DNA of 64,000 bases, from contig NZ_CP122961.1 in the NCBI RefSeq assembly GCF_029854215.1, forward strand, positions 620,001 through 684,000, given 5' to 3'. The position numbers were made by a program, and so were the translations under genes. Below are positions 20,539 through 31,383 of the stretch, piece by piece; position 1 is the stretch's first letter; every line of letters starts with the position of its first letter. The notes beneath the pieces are model-generated. The model saw nothing but the letters and a program-made list of their open reading frames with translations. It was not told the DNA's origin and did no database searches. The DNA comes from Halomonas alkaliantarctica (GTDB taxonomy: Bacteria; Pseudomonadota; Gammaproteobacteria; Pseudomonadales; Halomonadaceae).

Positions 20539-21153
20539 TCAGCGCTGGGGTACTAACTGCCCATCCGCGCCTACATTGAGGCGAATGGTGGGCGTCAACA
20601 AACCGGCAGGTAACCGCATACCTAAACCGCGCAGATCGCCAGGCTTGATGGCCAGTTGACTGCCGGGTGGTAGCTCGCCTTGGGACGCCAACTGGCTGGC
20701 AAGCTCGAGCATGGGGGCCATGCGTTGGGTATCGGTGGCGAGGACATCAAAGGCTACCGGTAGGCGTAAATTGGCATCGTCACCGGAGGTCAGTGTGACA
20801 TCCTGCTCATAGTTACCCTCTACAGGATCAACCCCAGGCATATCCAGCGCCCAGCGAAAGCCTGACATTTCCACTGGGGGCATACCCGCAGGTAAGCCCA
20901 GCCCCATGGCGATGGTGGCTTGTATAGGCAAGCTGCCGGCGCCAAGGCTGGAAGCAATCAGACTGGTTAGATCACTGGTGTCCAGCCCTGCATTAATGCT
21001 GTAAGGGCCAATGCGAACATCCTCGACCCCCAGAGAGGTCACCGCCAAACGAAACGCAAACAGGCCTGTTTGGGGAAGGGCGAGACAGCCCGTGAGTAGG
21101 CTGGCAACGCCAAATAGGGTAAGCCGTCGCCAGTAGCGAGCAATATAAAGCAT
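20539..21153 (-). CDS. Lipoprotein of unknown function
   Basis: 204 residues, not recognised. The N-terminus has a positively charged head and a hydrophobic core ending in the lipobox SLLTGC (Cys about 22), so a lipid-anchored envelope protein is likely. The rest is non-enzymatic in appearance, with a Gly/Leu/Pro-rich middle and a conserved-looking end (PTIRLNVGADGQLVPQR). A GGGGAG ribosome-binding site precedes the ATG. It stands alone between the der terminator and the M48 gene, with 178 bp of unremarkable sequence after it. Confidence 0.65.
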   Translation of the reverse strand: MLYIARYWRRLTLFGVASLLTGCLALPQTGLFAFRLAVTSLGVEDVRIGPYSINAGLDTSDLTSLIASSLGAGSLPIQATIAMGLGLPAGMPPVEMSGFRWALDMPGVDPVEGNYEQDVTLTSGDDANLRLPVAFDVLATDTQRMAPMLELASQLASQGELPPGSQLAIKPGDLRGLGMRLPAGLLTPTIRLNVGADGQLVPQR

Positions 21154-21317
21154 AAGACTCCCCTTAAGTAGGGCGTAAATAGTGGGGTAATGGCGTCAAG
21201 TGTAAGGTGCTGATGCAAACTTACTAGGTTCGGGCTAACAAGCGCGGCTATTTGAGGGCTGAAGCCATTTTCTGTCAAGACAATTTGCGTGTTCAGGCGC
21301 CTATTGAAGGCTAGAAG

Positions 21318-21349
21318 CAAAAACGCCCGCTTGTCGGTGCAAACGGGCG
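21318..21349 (-). terminator. Terminator after der
   Basis: On the minus strand CGCCCGTTTG and CAAGCGGGCG pair (one mismatch) around a 6-base loop and are followed by TTTTTGCTT. It closes the hisS-yfgM-bamB-der transcript. Confidence 0.8.
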
Positions 21350-21375
21350 AATTCAAATAGCAGCTAATAAAGCGA

Positions 21376-22779
21376 TTAGCGACGGCTTTTGCGCGCCTCT
21401 TTGGTGCGGTTAAGCTCGCGCTTTTTAGCCTTCTCTTTGTCGCTGGCGCCCGCCATGTCATCGAACGGGTTACTGCCCGAGCGAAACTCAAAGCGAATCG
21501 GCGTGCCGCGCACCTTGAGCACCTTGCGGAAGGTGTTGGTCAAATAGCGACGGTAGGCTTCGGGGAGCGACTCGGTTTGGTTGCCGTGGACGACGATAAT
21601 CGGCGGATTGCTGCCGCCCTGGTGAGCCATACGCAGCTTGATACGCCGTCCATGTACCATCGGCGGTGGGTTTTGGCTGACCGCGTCCTGTAGCAGGGTG
21701 GTGAGGCGGTTGGTCGACCAGTGGGCGTTAGCGGCGTCAAAGGCGCGATCAATCGAGGGGTAGAGATCCCCCACCGCCGTGCCGTGCAGGGCAGAGATAA
21801 AGTGCAGTTCGGCATAATCCGCAAAGCCCAGGCGGCGTTTCACTTCAGTGCGCATTTTATCCTTGGCTTCGGTCTCCAGGCCGTCCCACTTATTCACCGC
21901 CAATACCAGCGCACGACCGGTGGTCAATACGTAGTCGAGCAGGTGCAAGTCCTGCTCCACCAGGCCGCTGGAGCCATCCAGTACCATGATTACCACATGG
22001 GACTCTTTGATCGCATCCAGGGTCTTGATGATGGAAAATTTCTCGGCGATTTCGCGCACGTTCTTGCGCCGCCGAATACCCGCGGTGTCAATCAGTACAT
22101 AGGGCTTGCCGCGGCGCTCGAAGGGGATCTCGATGGCATCGCGGGTGGTGCCCGCTTCATCAAACACGACGACCCGATCTTCGCCCAGCAGGCGATTGAC
22201 CAGGGTCGATTTGCCCACGTTGGGGCGGCCTATCACGCCGATGCGAACGCCTTTGCTGCCGGTGTCGGCAGGAATGCTGACGTCACGCTCGGGAAAGGGT
22301 TCGAGTACCACATCGATCAGGGTGGAAACGTTGCGCCCGTGGGCGGCAGCAATCGGCCAGGGATCGCCGAGGCCGAGCGACCAGAAGTCGCCCATGGCCG
22401 AATGCTCTTCCAGCCCATCGGTTTTATTCACCACCAGCCAGGTTTTTTTCTGATTGACCCGCAGGTGGTTGGCAATCGCCTGATCCGCGGCGATAAGGCC
22501 GGCGCGCGCGTCGACCATAAACAGCACAATATCGGCTTCATCAATGGCAGCAAGTGACTGCTCTGCCATGGCGGCATCGATGCCTTCTTCGTCACCGCTG
22601 ATACCACCGGTATCAATCACGGTATAGACCTTATCGCCCAACATGCCATTGCCGTACTTACGATCGCGGGTGAGGCCAGGAAAGTCGGCCACCAGTGCAT
22701 CACGCGAGCGCGTTAGGCGGTTAAACAGCGTCGATTTGCCCACATTGGGGCGACCGACTAAAGCAATGACGGGTGTCAT
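21376..22779 (-). CDS. der: Ribosome assembly GTPase Der
   Basis: 467 residues with two consecutive GTPase domains, each with its P-loop GRPNVGKST (about residues 8-16 and 185-193) and NKxD motif (NKTD, NKWD), then a C-terminal KH-like domain. Der (EngA) is essential for 50S subunit maturation. The tail is very basic ([16 protein letters not shown]). The start overlaps the end of bamB by 4 bp. The order hisS-yfgM-bamB-der is widely conserved. Confidence 0.97.
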   Translation of the reverse strand: MTPVIALVGRPNVGKSTLFNRLTRSRDALVADFPGLTRDRKYGNGMLGDKVYTVIDTGGISGDEEGIDAAMAEQSLAAIDEADIVLFMVDARAGLIAADQAIANHLRVNQKKTWLVVNKTDGLEEHSAMGDFWSLGLGDPWPIAAAHGRNVSTLIDVVLEPFPERDVSIPADTGSKGVRIGVIGRPNVGKSTLVNRLLGEDRVVVFDEAGTTRDAIEIPFERRGKPYVLIDTAGIRRRKNVREIAEKFSIIKTLDAIKESHVVIMVLDGSSGLVEQDLHLLDYVLTTGRALVLAVNKWDGLETEAKDKMRTEVKRRLGFADYAELHFISALHGTAVGDLYPSIDRAFDAANAHWSTNRLTTLLQDAVSQNPPPMVHGRRIKLRMAHQGGSNPPIIVVHGNQTESLPEAYRRYLTNTFRKVLKVRGTPIRFEFRSGSNPFDDMAGASDKEKAKKRELNRTKEARKSRR

Positions 22780-23945
22780 GGAGTTACTTCCAGGGTTTCC
22801 AGGCGACCATTGTTGGCCTGGACATGAATGGTGCTGCCTTCAGTGACCGGGCGTACGCTGATACCCGAGCTGTGCACGCGAGTGCGACCCACGATATCGC
22901 CTTCGCGAGCGTCGATCAGGTGAACATAACCTTCAAAATCGCCGAATACTAAACGGCCATCGGCGAAGGCCGGGGCGGTTAACCAACGGTCTTCTAAATC
23001 GTCGTTGCGCCAAATTTCGCGGCCGCTGTTAGCGTCGAGGGCGACGACTTGGCTGTCATCGGTGACCACAAACAGAAAGTCACCGACCAGGATCGGGGTA
23101 TGGCGGCTGGAGAGATCCGCTTCCCAAAGCACGTCGCCTTGGGTGGCTTCCAGCGCCACTACACGACCATTATAGCTGGTCACGAAAAGTCGACCATCGG
23201 GGCTGATGATCGGCTGGCCTGAAAGATCGACCAGGCGTTCCACTTCGCTACGCCCTTGGGGAGTGGCAATCTGCATTTCCCATAGCGGCTGGCCGCTGCG
23301 GTTATCCAACGTGGCCAGGCGGCCATTGGCCAGGCCAACAAAGCTGACTGGATCAATCACCATTGGCGTGCCGGTGCCGCGTAGGGTGAGTGACGGCTGC
23401 GAACTGGTGTATACCCAGCGTTCTGCACCCGTGGCGCGATCCAACGCCGTCACACGGCCATCGACACTTTGTACAACCAGCAGTTGTTGGTTGGCCTGCG
23501 GCGCGGCCAGCACTTCGCTGGATACCCGCGAACGCCACTCTTCGCTGCCGTCACCTTGATCCAACGCGATCACTTCGCCGTTACCGGTGGCCAGATAGAC
23601 CTGACCGGCAATCGCCGTTAGCGCGCTGGAAATAGTCGTATCAAGGTCGATTTCCCACTTGACGTCGCCGCTAGTGGCATCCATCGCCATTACCACGCCC
23701 TCGACATCGGCCGCAAACACGGTGTCGCCTTCACGGGAAGGCGCGATGGGGTAACGGGCATGGCCCAGGCCATCGCCCACTTTGCGATCCCATTGGGTCT
23801 CTAGCGAAGAGGTTTCGTCGAAGCTACGCAGCTCTTTGGGCGTATAAGCTGGCTCGCCTTTACTAGCGCAACCGACTAGCAGTGCCAGCGACAGCGCGCC
23901 TAAGCTTGCGCGTACTAGCTGTTTTGTTGGGATACCAAACGTCAT
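22776..23945 (-). CDS. bamB: Outer-membrane assembly lipoprotein BamB
   Basis: 389 residues. A lipoprotein signal with lipobox LLVGC (Cys about 26) is followed by an eight-bladed PQQ-like beta-propeller: repeated blocks such as [56 protein letters not shown] and [14 protein letters not shown] are visible. BamB is a scaffold of the BAM complex that inserts beta-barrel proteins into the outer membrane. It overlaps both yfgM and der by 4 bp. Confidence 0.95.
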   Translation of the reverse strand: MTFGIPTKQLVRASLGALSLALLVGCASKGEPAYTPKELRSFDETSSLETQWDRKVGDGLGHARYPIAPSREGDTVFAADVEGVVMAMDATSGDVKWEIDLDTTISSALTAIAGQVYLATGNGEVIALDQGDGSEEWRSRVSSEVLAAPQANQQLLVVQSVDGRVTALDRATGAERWVYTSSQPSLTLRGTGTPMVIDPVSFVGLANGRLATLDNRSGQPLWEMQIATPQGRSEVERLVDLSGQPIISPDGRLFVTSYNGRVVALEATQGDVLWEADLSSRHTPILVGDFLFVVTDDSQVVALDANSGREIWRNDDLEDRWLTAPAFADGRLVFGDFEGYVHLIDAREGDIVGRTRVHSSGISVRPVTEGSTIHVQANNGRLETLEVTP

Positions 23946-24598
23946 TGTGTCGCCTCCTCAGCGCCGAGATCGTCAAGCTTGAACTGCACGCCGTAAAGCG
24001 GCTGGTCTTGGGTTTGTGACACTTCCAACGCCGTTTCCCAAGCATCGCGGGCTGCATCAGTGTTGCCTTGAGCGGCGAACGCATCGCCGCGTACGTTAGC
24101 ACGCTGTGCTGCCAGGGCGTCAGTAATTGGCTCATCCAGCAGCGCATGCGCCTGTGTGGGGTTGCCGTCGGCAAGCTCAACACGCGCTAAGCGAAGCCAC
24201 GCCAGGCTTTGCACATAGCGGCGCGAGGAGTCGGCTGCGCTTTCCAGTGCGGTTCGCGCGCCCTCCAAATTACCTTGCTGAACCGCTAGGCGTGCGTCGA
24301 GCAGCAGAGCGAGTTCGGCGTAGAGCGTATCGCCATGCTCGTCGGTCAGTTCGCTGACCATTTCCCGTGCGCTTGCCAACTGCTCTTCGTCGAGCTCGTT
24401 GCCAGCGGTCATGTTAACCAGCTGTTGATAGCGCATGGAGGCCGCTTCGGCTTGGCCTTGCTGATAGTTCTGCCAGGCATTCCAGCCGAACACCCCAGCC
24501 GCCGCCAGGACAGCGCCTGCAATCAACGACATGCCGTTCTCTTTCCACCAGCGCTTAATGGCGTCTAGCTGTTCTTCTTCGCTTCTCAGCTCCACCAC
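23942..24598 (-). CDS. yfgM: YfgM-family translocon-associated chaperone
   Basis: About 218 residues from a GTG at 24598, preferred because AAGGAG (24606-24611) lies seven bases upstream; an in-frame ATG at 24643 lacks a good ribosome-binding site. The protein has a short cytoplasmic start (VELRSEEEQLDAIKRWW), one transmembrane helix (SLIAGAVLAAAGVFGW) and a periplasmic TPR region. YfgM works with PpiD at the SecYEG translocon. It is coupled to bamB by a 4-bp overlap. Confidence 0.9.
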   Translation of the reverse strand: MVELRSEEEQLDAIKRWWKENGMSLIAGAVLAAAGVFGWNAWQNYQQGQAEAASMRYQQLVNMTAGNELDEEQLASAREMVSELTDEHGDTLYAELALLLDARLAVQQGNLEGARTALESAADSSRRYVQSLAWLRLARVELADGNPTQAHALLDEPITDALAAQRANVRGDAFAAQGNTDAARDAWETALEVSQTQDQPLYGVQFKLDDLGAEEATQ

Positions 24599-24665
24599 GG
24601 GCGGGCTCCTTTCTTCTAAAGTCGTATGTTTAGACCGTCGCATGCAAGCAGGCAGCCTGCAGGGC

Positions 24666-25967
24666 TTATGCGTTAGCCGTTAAAAGCTCGCCCAGCGTGC
24701 GGCCCAATGCGGCTTGAGGAACGCTTTGCTGTTCGCGGCCATCGCGCAAAAATTTGATCGTCGCTGACTGCGCTGCGATTTCATCTTCACCGATCAGTAT
24801 GGCTATCGTAGCAGCGCTCTTATCGGCTTTTTTGATTCGGCTTTTAAAGCTGCCGCCGCCGCAATGAAGCTGCAGACGCAGTTCCGGCAGTTGACTACGC
24901 AGTTGCTCGGCCAGAGTGATCGCTGCCGTGGTGGCGCTATCATCCATGGGCAGCAAATAAACATCACAGCCGCCAAGGGCGTCCTCTGGAATCAGCTCAA
25001 GCGTCTCGAGCAGCAGGATCAGGCGTTCAATGCCCATGGCAAAGCCCACTGCGGGAGTAGGTTTGCCACCCAACTGCTCGACCAGCCCGTCGTAGCGCCC
25101 GCCTGCGCACACGGTGCCCTGGCTGCCCAGCGCAGTCGTCGTCCACTCGAACACGGTGCGGCAGTAGTAGTCGAGCCCGCGCACCAAGCGCGGGTTGATT
25201 ACATAGGCAATGCCCGCGGCTTCAAGCATCTTGGTGAGCTGCTCGAAGTGTTCCTGGGACTCGGCATCCAGGTGATCCATCAACTGCGGTGCGCCGTCGA
25301 GCATCTCAGCCATGGCCGGATTTTTGGAGTCGAGAATACGCAGCGGATTGCTGGTCAAGCGGCGCTTGGAGTCTTCATCGAGGACGTCATGGTGCTGCTC
25401 GAAGTAGGCCACCAGCGTATCGCGGTAAGCCGCCCGCGCCTCAGACGAACCCAGCGAGTTTAGCTCCAGGGTGACGTGCTCCATCAAGCCGAGTTCTTGC
25501 CATAGGCGCGCCGAAAGCAGGATCACCTCGGCGTCGATATCCGGGCCATCAAAACCAAAGGTCTCAACACCAATCTGGTGAAACTGGCGGTAGCGGCCTT
25601 TTTGTGGGCGCTCATAGCGAAACATCGGCCCCTGGTACCACAGTCGCTGGGTTTGGTTATACAGCAGGCCGTGTTCCATGGCCGCGCGCACGCAGCTTGC
25701 GGTGCCTTCGGGGCGTAGGGTCAAACTCTCGCTGTTGCGATCGTCGAAGGTATACATCTCTTTTTCGACGATATCGGTAACTTCACCGATAGAGCGCGCA
25801 AATAGCGCGGTTTGCTCAACGATCGGCGTGCGAATTTCATTAAAGCCGTAACGCAGCATTAGCTGGCGTACTTTTGCTTCAAAAAACTGCCAGCGCGGGC
25901 TCTCGCTGGGCAGCAGGTCGTTCATACCACGAATGGCTTGAATCTTTTTAACGGCGGACTTGCTCAA
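24666..25967 (-). CDS. hisS: Histidyl-tRNA synthetase
   Basis: 433 residues, class II synthetase. Motif 2 ([18 protein letters not shown]), the histidine-A loop region [15 protein letters not shown] and motif 3 ([10 protein letters not shown]) are all recognisable, with the C-terminal anticodon-binding domain from about residue 330. The start codon is TTG, selected by AAGGAG six bases upstream. It stands between ispG and yfgM in the conserved order. Confidence 0.97.
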   Translation of the reverse strand: MSKSAVKKIQAIRGMNDLLPSESPRWQFFEAKVRQLMLRYGFNEIRTPIVEQTALFARSIGEVTDIVEKEMYTFDDRNSESLTLRPEGTASCVRAAMEHGLLYNQTQRLWYQGPMFRYERPQKGRYRQFHQIGVETFGFDGPDIDAEVILLSARLWQELGLMEHVTLELNSLGSSEARAAYRDTLVAYFEQHHDVLDEDSKRRLTSNPLRILDSKNPAMAEMLDGAPQLMDHLDAESQEHFEQLTKMLEAAGIAYVINPRLVRGLDYYCRTVFEWTTTALGSQGTVCAGGRYDGLVEQLGGKPTPAVGFAMGIERLILLLETLELIPEDALGGCDVYLLPMDDSATTAAITLAEQLRSQLPELRLQLHCGGGSFKSRIKKADKSAATIAILIGEDEIAAQSATIKFLRDGREQQSVPQAALGRTLGELLTANA

Positions 25968-26028
25968 AGAAAACTCCTTATTCTGCCATCAGGCGTGGCT
26001 CACCCAGGCTGGCAGCCAGCCCCAGCGA

Positions 26029-27156
26029 TTAAACGCTGCGGGCAATCATATCGTCTTGCTGCTGCTGTTTTTCACGTACTTTATCGCGAATCAACTTTTC
26101 AAGATCGTCGACCAAGTGGTCGTTACGCAGCTTGCTGGCGGGCTTGCCGTCGATATACACCAGGTTGGCGGGACTGCCGCCGGTCAGGCCAATATCCGTC
26201 TCTTTGGCTTCGCCGGGACCATTGACCACGCAACCGATTACCGAGACGTTGAGCGGTGTCATCACGTCTTCCAGCCGCTCTTCAAGCTGGTTCATGGTAT
26301 CAATGACGTCGAAGTTCTGGCGCGAACAGCTGGGGCAGGCAATAAAGTTGATGCCTTTAGAGCGCAGCTTGAGGCTGCGGAGCATGTCAAAGCCAACCTT
26401 GATCTCTTCCACCGGGTCTGCCGCCAACGAGACGCGGATCGTGTCGCCGATGCCATCCATCAGTAGCATACCTAGACCAATCGATGATTTGACTGTACCC
26501 GAGCGCAAGCCGCCTGCTTCGGTAATCCCTAAGTGCAACGGCTGTTCGATGCGCGCGGCCAGGTCGCGATAGGCGGCCACGGCCATAAATACATCCGAGG
26601 CTTTGACGCTGACTTTGAAGTCGGGGAAGTCGAGACGATCCAGGTAGTCGATGTGACGCATGGCAGACTCCACCAGCGCCGCCGGAGTAGGTTCGCCATA
26701 CTTCTTCTGCAGGTCTTTTTCCAACGACCCCGCGTTAACGCCAATCCGGATTGGAATGCCATGGTTGCGTGCCGCGCTAACCACCGCGCGTACCCGGTCT
26801 TCACGGCCGATATTGCCTGGGTTGATACGTAGGCAGTCGACGCCAAGTTCGGCAACGCGCAAGGCAATTTTGTAATCGAAATGGATATCGGCAACGAGCG
26901 GTACATTGACGAGCTTTTTGATTTGACCAAAGGTTTCGGCGGCGTCCATATCGGGTACTGAAACGCGTACGATATCCGCACCGGCTTTTTCCAACTGCTG
27001 GATCTGGGCCACGGTCGCGGCGACATCCAGCGTGTTGGTATTGGTCATGCTTTGTACGGCAATGGGGGCATCACCGCCCACCGCGACGTTCCCGACCTGA
27101 ATCTGGCGGGAGTGGCGGCGTTTTATCGGAGAAGGGGCGTGCATAGGACGTGTCAC
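26029..27156 (-). CDS. ispG: HMBPP synthase (MEP pathway)
   Basis: 375 residues. Iron-sulfur enzyme that reduces methylerythritol cyclodiphosphate to HMBPP, the penultimate step of isoprenoid precursor synthesis. The 4Fe-4S ligands are in [10 protein letters not shown] and [12 protein letters not shown]-terminal (alpha/beta)8 blocks such as [11 protein letters not shown] and LRINPGNIG are intact. The start overlaps the end of rodZ by 4 bp. Its dependence on Fe-S assembly is of interest given the reduced isc cluster nearby. Confidence 0.97.
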   Translation of the reverse strand: MTRPMHAPSPIKRRHSRQIQVGNVAVGGDAPIAVQSMTNTNTLDVAATVAQIQQLEKAGADIVRVSVPDMDAAETFGQIKKLVNVPLVADIHFDYKIALRVAELGVDCLRINPGNIGREDRVRAVVSAARNHGIPIRIGVNAGSLEKDLQKKYGEPTPAALVESAMRHIDYLDRLDFPDFKVSVKASDVFMAVAAYRDLAARIEQPLHLGITEAGGLRSGTVKSSIGLGMLLMDGIGDTIRVSLAADPVEEIKVGFDMLRSLKLRSKGINFIACPSCSRQNFDVIDTMNQLEERLEDVMTPLNVSVIGCVVNGPGEAKETDIGLTGGSPANLVYIDGKPASKLRNDHLVDDLEKLIRDKVREKQQQQDDMIARSV

Positions 27157-28184
27157 TCTCCCAAGGTGAATCGGGCAACATTATTGGCGCCTGCGCGAGC
27201 GGGAAGATCAACTTCCTCGCCTTGGTAGCGCAGCTCAACGCCGGTGGCATTGCCTACGGTTAAGCGAAAGGGTGGCTCGCCTTCGACGGTTGTCGAGGTG
27301 CCGGGCGATTGCAGACCAACGAAGACGCGCTGGTTGGTCGCATCAAAAATTTCAGTCCAAGACTGCTCGTTAAATGTCAGCTCAAGCCGATTGGCACTGG
27401 CGTTTTGGGCGGCGGCAGCGGTTTGCTCGCTATCAGCGTCATTTTGCTCAGTACTGCTTTCTTCACTAGCAGTCTCTGCAGTCGTGCTGAGCTCATCATT
27501 TTCATTGGTAGCGCTGTCGTCGCTATCCTGCAATGGCTCATCTAGCCCAGCAATGGCGTCAGCGTCATCTTGCGCGCTGGGAGTCTGGTCTTGTGTAGGT
27601 GTAACGCGAGCAGCATCACTTTGCAGCGACGCGCTTTCATCGCTACTGGTGAAGCTTGAGTCAGGGTTCTCTTCTGCGTCAGCTGGTTCATCTGCTGGCT
27701 CTGCCGTGGCGGGAGCGGTCTCTTCCGTGGAAGTGGAACCAAAGCCCGGCGGCTCGTTGCCGCCCCGGCTCTGCCACCACATAACGGTCACGGCGATAAG
27801 CGCCACAATCACCAGCAGGGTAACCAGCTTAAACAGCCAAGCGCCAACCTGGGAGGGCGGCTTGGCAGTGGAGACCGGGGTGACTTTGCGTTCGGTGTCG
27901 GTACCGCCGCTGCGGGCTTGATAAGCCTCAAGCACCAGCCGGTCATCCATGCCCAGGTATTTGGCGTAAGAGCGTAGATAGCCGCGGCGATAAGCGGCGA
28001 CGGGAATCTCTTGATAATTATCCTGCTCAAGCCCGCCCACCACGGCGGGGCGCAGGTTTAACGCCCGGGCCGCATCGGCGAGCGGAATACCAAGCTGCTC
28101 GCGTTGGCGAGCAAGAAGTTCGCCAGGGGAGGCGCTTGTGTTAGAGCTATCAATGACGTTTTCTTGTGACTGTGTATCGCTCAT
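27153..28184 (-). CDS. rodZ: Cytoskeletal cell-shape protein RodZ
   Basis: 343 residues. An N-terminal Xre-like helix-turn-helix domain (about 18-85; [22 protein letters not shown]) binds MreB, one transmembrane helix follows (about 113-136), then a very acidic Ser/Glu/Asp/Thr-rich linker (about 140-260) and a C-terminal DUF4115 beta domain (about 265-343). The linker is low complexity and its acidity fits a halophile. RodZ links MreB to the peptidoglycan elongation machinery. It lies between pilF and ispG as in pseudomonads. Confidence 0.92.
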   Translation of the reverse strand: MSDTQSQENVIDSSNTSASPGELLARQREQLGIPLADAARALNLRPAVVGGLEQDNYQEIPVAAYRRGYLRSYAKYLGMDDRLVLEAYQARSGGTDTERKVTPVSTAKPPSQVGAWLFKLVTLLVIVALIAVTVMWWQSRGGNEPPGFGSTSTEETAPATAEPADEPADAEENPDSSFTSSDESASLQSDAARVTPTQDQTPSAQDDADAIAGLDEPLQDSDDSATNENDELSTTAETASEESSTEQNDADSEQTAAAAQNASANRLELTFNEQSWTEIFDATNQRVFVGLQSPGTSTTVEGEPPFRLTVGNATGVELRYQGEEVDLPARAGANNVARFTLGE

Positions 28185-28231
28185 GGCTGAGCATCCTTGA
28201 TTAAATAAGCGGTGATCAGGGCGTCAATCAG

Positions 28232-28966
28232 TCAGTCGTCGCCAAGCAGGCGCTGATATTCGGCGGCGGCGCTATGCTCGCCGCGTGAATGAGCGATATC
28301 AACCGCCATTCTTAGCGCTGCTTGGTCGGGGTCGGCGAGCTGTAAATAAGTTTGCAGCGGTGCCCAGGCCTGAGAGTAATTGCCCTGCGAATATTCGAGT
28401 TCAGCTAACATTAAATAGCCGCGTGAATTACGCGGATCAATACTTTGCGCGCGCTCCAGCCGAGCACGCGCTTTGTCAAAATCTTCCAGTGCCAGATAAC
28501 ACTGCCCTAAATTGGTAAATAGCTGGGCTCGGTTGGCGTACTGGGCATCTTCTGATGCGGTTTCTAACTGCTCACAGGCAGCGTCAAACTGGCCCTGACC
28601 ATACAGGAACGCCGCATAGTTGTTGCGGGCGCGAGTGTAGTCAGGTTCGGCGTTGACCGCCTGTTGAAAATAGTCTTCGGCAAGCGCGTTTTCGCCTTGG
28701 CGTTGGTAGACCAATGCCAGTGCTTGCAGCGCTTCTGCATGGCGTGGGGCAATTTCCAGCGCCCGATCCAGTGCGTTGAGTGCGCGGGGAAGGTTGTTGC
28801 GTTCCAGATAGGCGACGCCAAGCTGGGTATAGGCGTCTGCCGCCGCGGGGTTGGCTGGCGGTGTAAGGTTGTTGGACGAGGCACAGCCGGCTAGCCACAA
28901 GCTACCGATAAGCACGGTGAGCATGGGCACCCGCGATGGGTGTTGGCGCCTGCGGTGAGCGATCAT
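28232..28966 (-). CDS. pilF: Type IV pilus biogenesis lipoprotein PilF/PilW
   Basis: About 244 residues from the ATG at 28966, which has GAGG seven bases upstream; an in-frame TTG at 28993 is less likely. After a basic start comes a lipoprotein signal with lipobox WLAGC, then tandem TPR motifs (AYTQLGVAYLERNNLPRAL, AEALQALALVYQRQGENAL, SRGYLMLAELEYSQGNY). PilF is the outer-membrane pilotin that helps PilQ secretin assembly; with dprA in the same window it hints at type IV pili and competence. Confidence 0.9.
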   Translation of the reverse strand: MIAHRRRQHPSRVPMLTVLIGSLWLAGCASSNNLTPPANPAAADAYTQLGVAYLERNNLPRALNALDRALEIAPRHAEALQALALVYQRQGENALAEDYFQQAVNAEPDYTRARNNYAAFLYGQGQFDAACEQLETASEDAQYANRAQLFTNLGQCYLALEDFDKARARLERAQSIDPRNSRGYLMLAELEYSQGNYSQAWAPLQTYLQLADPDQAALRMAVDIAHSRGEHSAAAEYQRLLGDD

Positions 28967-29106
28967 GTAAATCCTCGTGTGGTGAACGTCCAACTGCTAG
29001 TAAGGCAATACACACAAACAGCAGTGCTAATCTAAATAAAAACCGTGACCATCAAAGCGCCGTGCCAAGCGGAAGTCAAGATAAGCCCGGTTTTCTACAT
29101 TCCACC

Positions 29107-30306
29107 TTAGTCCGCATCGAGCTGTACTGACTGGATATAGCGCGCGCTGCGTTTGGTGCGGTCTTTCACGCGACCAACGAGTTGGCCGCAGGCGGCATCA
29201 ATATCCTCACCTCGGGTTGTCCTCACCGTGGCGTTATAACCTAAATCATACAGCCACTGTTGGAAGCGCATAACCTGGTTACGTGACGGTTTTTCGTAAC
29301 CCGAGTTGGGGAACGGGTTGAACGGGATCAGGTTGATCTTACACGGCAGTTCTTTCAGCAATGCGGCAAGCTGTTCGGCGTGCTCCTGCTGATCGTTGAC
29401 GTCTTTGATCAGCGTGTACTCAATGGTTATCTGACGATTATCCGGGCACTTGGAAAGGTAGCGGTGGCAAGCATCCAACAGCGCGCGAATGTTGTATTTA
29501 CGGTTGATGGGCACCAGTTCATTGCGCAATTCGTCCGTAGACGCATGCAGCGAAATCGCCAAACTAACGTCCATTTCATCGCCGAGCTTGTCGATCATCG
29601 GCACCACGCCAGAGGTCGACAGCGTCACGCGGCGCTTGGACAGGCCATAACCGTTGTCATCAAGCATAAGCTTCATGGCGGGCACAACGTTGTCGAAGTT
29701 GAGCAGCGGTTCGCCCATGCCCATCATCACGACGTTGGTCACCGGGCGGTTCGCCGTATCACGGCGCGGGCCAACGCTGCGCTGGGCGACCCATACCTGG
29801 CCGATAATTTCAGCAGCGGTTAAGTTACGCTGAAACCCCTGCTTGCCAGTGGAGCAGAAGCTGCAGTCCAGCGAGCAGCCGACCTGGGAGGAGACGCATA
29901 GCGTGCGGCGTTTACCGTTCTCTGCCGGGATCAGTACCGTTTCTACATAGCTACCGTCCTCCACTTCCAGCACCCACTTACGGGTGCCGTCGCTGGAAGT
30001 ACCCTCATAAATCACCCCTGGGCCACGAATTTCTGCCAGCCGGGCCAGTTTTTCACGCAGCGGTTTGGAGAGATTCGTCATGGCAGCAAAGTCATCGCTG
30101 CCTTCCTGGTGAATCCACTTCATCAGCTGCGCAGCACGAAACTTCTTTTCGCCGATCGACAAAAAGAAGGCTTCCATCTGCTCGCGGGACATGCCAAGCA
30201 GGTTTTGGCGCTCCGGCGTCGCTTTTGCAGCAGGCGTGCGGGCGACGTCTGAGCTTTCGGCGACTGGATGGGGGGCGGGCGTATGTTGGGCTACATTGGT
30301 GGTCAT
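29107..30306 (-). CDS. rlmN: 23S rRNA A2503 / tRNA A37 C2-methyltransferase
   Basis: 399 residues. Radical-SAM methyltransferase that makes m2A in rRNA and tRNA. The cluster motif CSLDCSFC is near residue 144 and MGMGEPLLN follows. The two catalytic Cys (CVSSQVGC region and the C-terminal DIDAACGQL) are present. The N-terminus has about 35 extra low-complexity residues; no clear ribosome-binding site supports the ATG at 30306, so the true start could be internal. Confidence 0.93.
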   Translation of the reverse strand: MTTNVAQHTPAPHPVAESSDVARTPAAKATPERQNLLGMSREQMEAFFLSIGEKKFRAAQLMKWIHQEGSDDFAAMTNLSKPLREKLARLAEIRGPGVIYEGTSSDGTRKWVLEVEDGSYVETVLIPAENGKRRTLCVSSQVGCSLDCSFCSTGKQGFQRNLTAAEIIGQVWVAQRSVGPRRDTANRPVTNVVMMGMGEPLLNFDNVVPAMKLMLDDNGYGLSKRRVTLSTSGVVPMIDKLGDEMDVSLAISLHASTDELRNELVPINRKYNIRALLDACHRYLSKCPDNRQITIEYTLIKDVNDQQEHAEQLAALLKELPCKINLIPFNPFPNSGYEKPSRNQVMRFQQWLYDLGYNATVRTTRGEDIDAACGQLVGRVKDRTKRSARYIQSVQLDAD

Positions 30307-30324
30307 GGCGGTCAGCGTTATAGA

Positions 30325-30350
30325 AAGGGGCGGGGGACTAGCCCCCGCAA
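30325..30350 (-). terminator. Hairpin between ndk and rlmN
   Basis: GCGGGGG (30330-30336) pairs with CCCCCGC (30342-30348) around a 5-base loop. On the minus strand it is followed by CCCTTTCTAT, a poor T-run, so termination may be partial. Confidence 0.5.
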
Positions 30351-30395
30351 AATGGCCGGCAACGGAAGTTGATACGGCGGCGCTACCTGACAGGC

Positions 30396-30821
30396 TTAGC
30401 GCGGGCAGATTTCGTCGTTGCCAAAGAAGTAGCTAATTTCGCGCTCAGCGCTTTCCGGAGAATCAGAACCATGGACAGCGTTAGCGTCGATTGTTTCCGC
30501 AAAGTCGGCGCGAATAGTGCCGGGTGCCGCTTCTTTCGGGTTGGTCGCACCCATCAGATCACGGTTTTTAGCGATAGCGCCTTCACCTTCCAGCACTTGA
30601 ACAACGACCGGGCCAGAGGTCATGAAACCGACCAGGTCTTTAAAGAAGGGACGCTCTTTGTGCTCTGCGTAGAAACCGCCAGCCTTCTCTTCAGAGAGCT
30701 GAACCATCTTCGCGGCAACGACCTTCAGGCCAGCTTTTTCGAAGCGGGCGATAATGTCACCGATCGCATTTTTAGCAACGGCATCAGGCTTGATAATAGA
30801 AAGAGTGCGTTCAGTAGCCAT
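30396..30821 (-). CDS. ndk: Nucleoside diphosphate kinase
   Basis: 141 residues from the ATG at 30821 (GGAG nine bases upstream), which gives the canonical [15 protein letters not shown] start; the frame extends five codons further up. It moves gamma-phosphate between nucleoside di- and triphosphates. The catalytic His is in [10 protein letters not shown] near residue 117. In pseudomonads ndk follows the end of the isc operon; here it follows iscA, with a terminator between them. Confidence 0.97.
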   Translation of the reverse strand: MATERTLSIIKPDAVAKNAIGDIIARFEKAGLKVVAAKMVQLSEEKAGGFYAEHKERPFFKDLVGFMTSGPVVVQVLEGEGAIAKNRDLMGATNPKEAAPGTIRADFAETIDANAVHGSDSPESAEREISYFFGNDEICPR

Positions 30822-30849
30822 GTTAATGGTCTCCATAAATGGGGGCTAA

Positions 30850-30883
30850 GCAAAATTGCCGCCCCAGAAAGCCGGGGCGGCCC
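30850..30883 (-). terminator. Terminator between iscA and ndk
   Basis: On the minus strand GCCGCCCC and GGGGCGGC pair around an 8-base loop and are followed by AATTTTGC. It appears to end the iscR-iscS-iscA transcript. Confidence 0.75.
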
Positions 30884-31030
30884 AGAAATTAATTCGGCTA
30901 ATAGCGTTTAAGCAGCTAGCGTTTTAACAAGCGTCGAGCGTTGTCGGCGCTTGTTGTTGGATATCTAGGGGCGCGATTATAACCCTTAAGCCAGGGGATG
31001 AATACCGGTGATGAAACCTGACCGAAAAGG

Positions 31031-31357
31031 CTAAACGGTAAAGCTTTCGCCGCAGCCGCACTCATCTTTGACGTTGGGGTTGTTGAAGCGGAAAAAGCGG
31101 TTCAGCCCTTCACTGACGTAATCCACTTCGCTGCCATTAAGCATCTCCACCGCGTCGGGGGCGACATAGACGCTGGCACCGTGGGCTTCAAAATGGACTT
31201 CTTCGTCGCTAACCGAGTCGGCAAAATCGAGCACGTAGCTATAGCCAGAGCAGCCGCTTGGCTTGACCGAGACGCGCAGGCCAAGGCCTTGGCCTCGCTC
31301 GTCGAGCACGTGGCGAATCTGTTGTGCGGCAGCCGGGGTAATATTGAGTGTTGCCAT
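31031..31357 (-). CDS. iscA: A-type iron-sulfur carrier IscA
   Basis: 108 residues. HesB/IscA fold with the three conserved Cys: VKPSGCSGYSY and the C-terminal CGCGESF. A-type carriers pass Fe-S clusters to target enzymes. An AAGGAGG ribosome-binding site precedes the ATG. It follows iscS by 26 bp. The scaffold gene iscU, which normally sits between the two, is missing, as are hscB, hscA and fdx, which normally follow. Confidence 0.93.
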   Translation of the reverse strand: MATLNITPAAAQQIRHVLDERGQGLGLRVSVKPSGCSGYSYVLDFADSVSDEEVHFEAHGASVYVAPDAVEMLNGSEVDYVSEGLNRFFRFNNPNVKDECGCGESFTV

Positions 31358-31383
31358 GAGGCGTCCTCCTTGAAAATAGTCAG

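Noticed and set aside
21721..22557. 278-codon open frame on the plus strand inside der
   Set aside because: Antisense to both GTPase domains of Der, with no motif and no ribosome-binding site.
24864..25463. 199-codon open frame on the plus strand inside hisS
   Set aside because: Antisense to histidyl-tRNA synthetase; no domain and no start signal.
28967..29106. Gene or RNA in the pilF-rlmN gap
   Set aside because: No frame with a ribosome-binding site, and no strong hairpin; nothing reportable seen.
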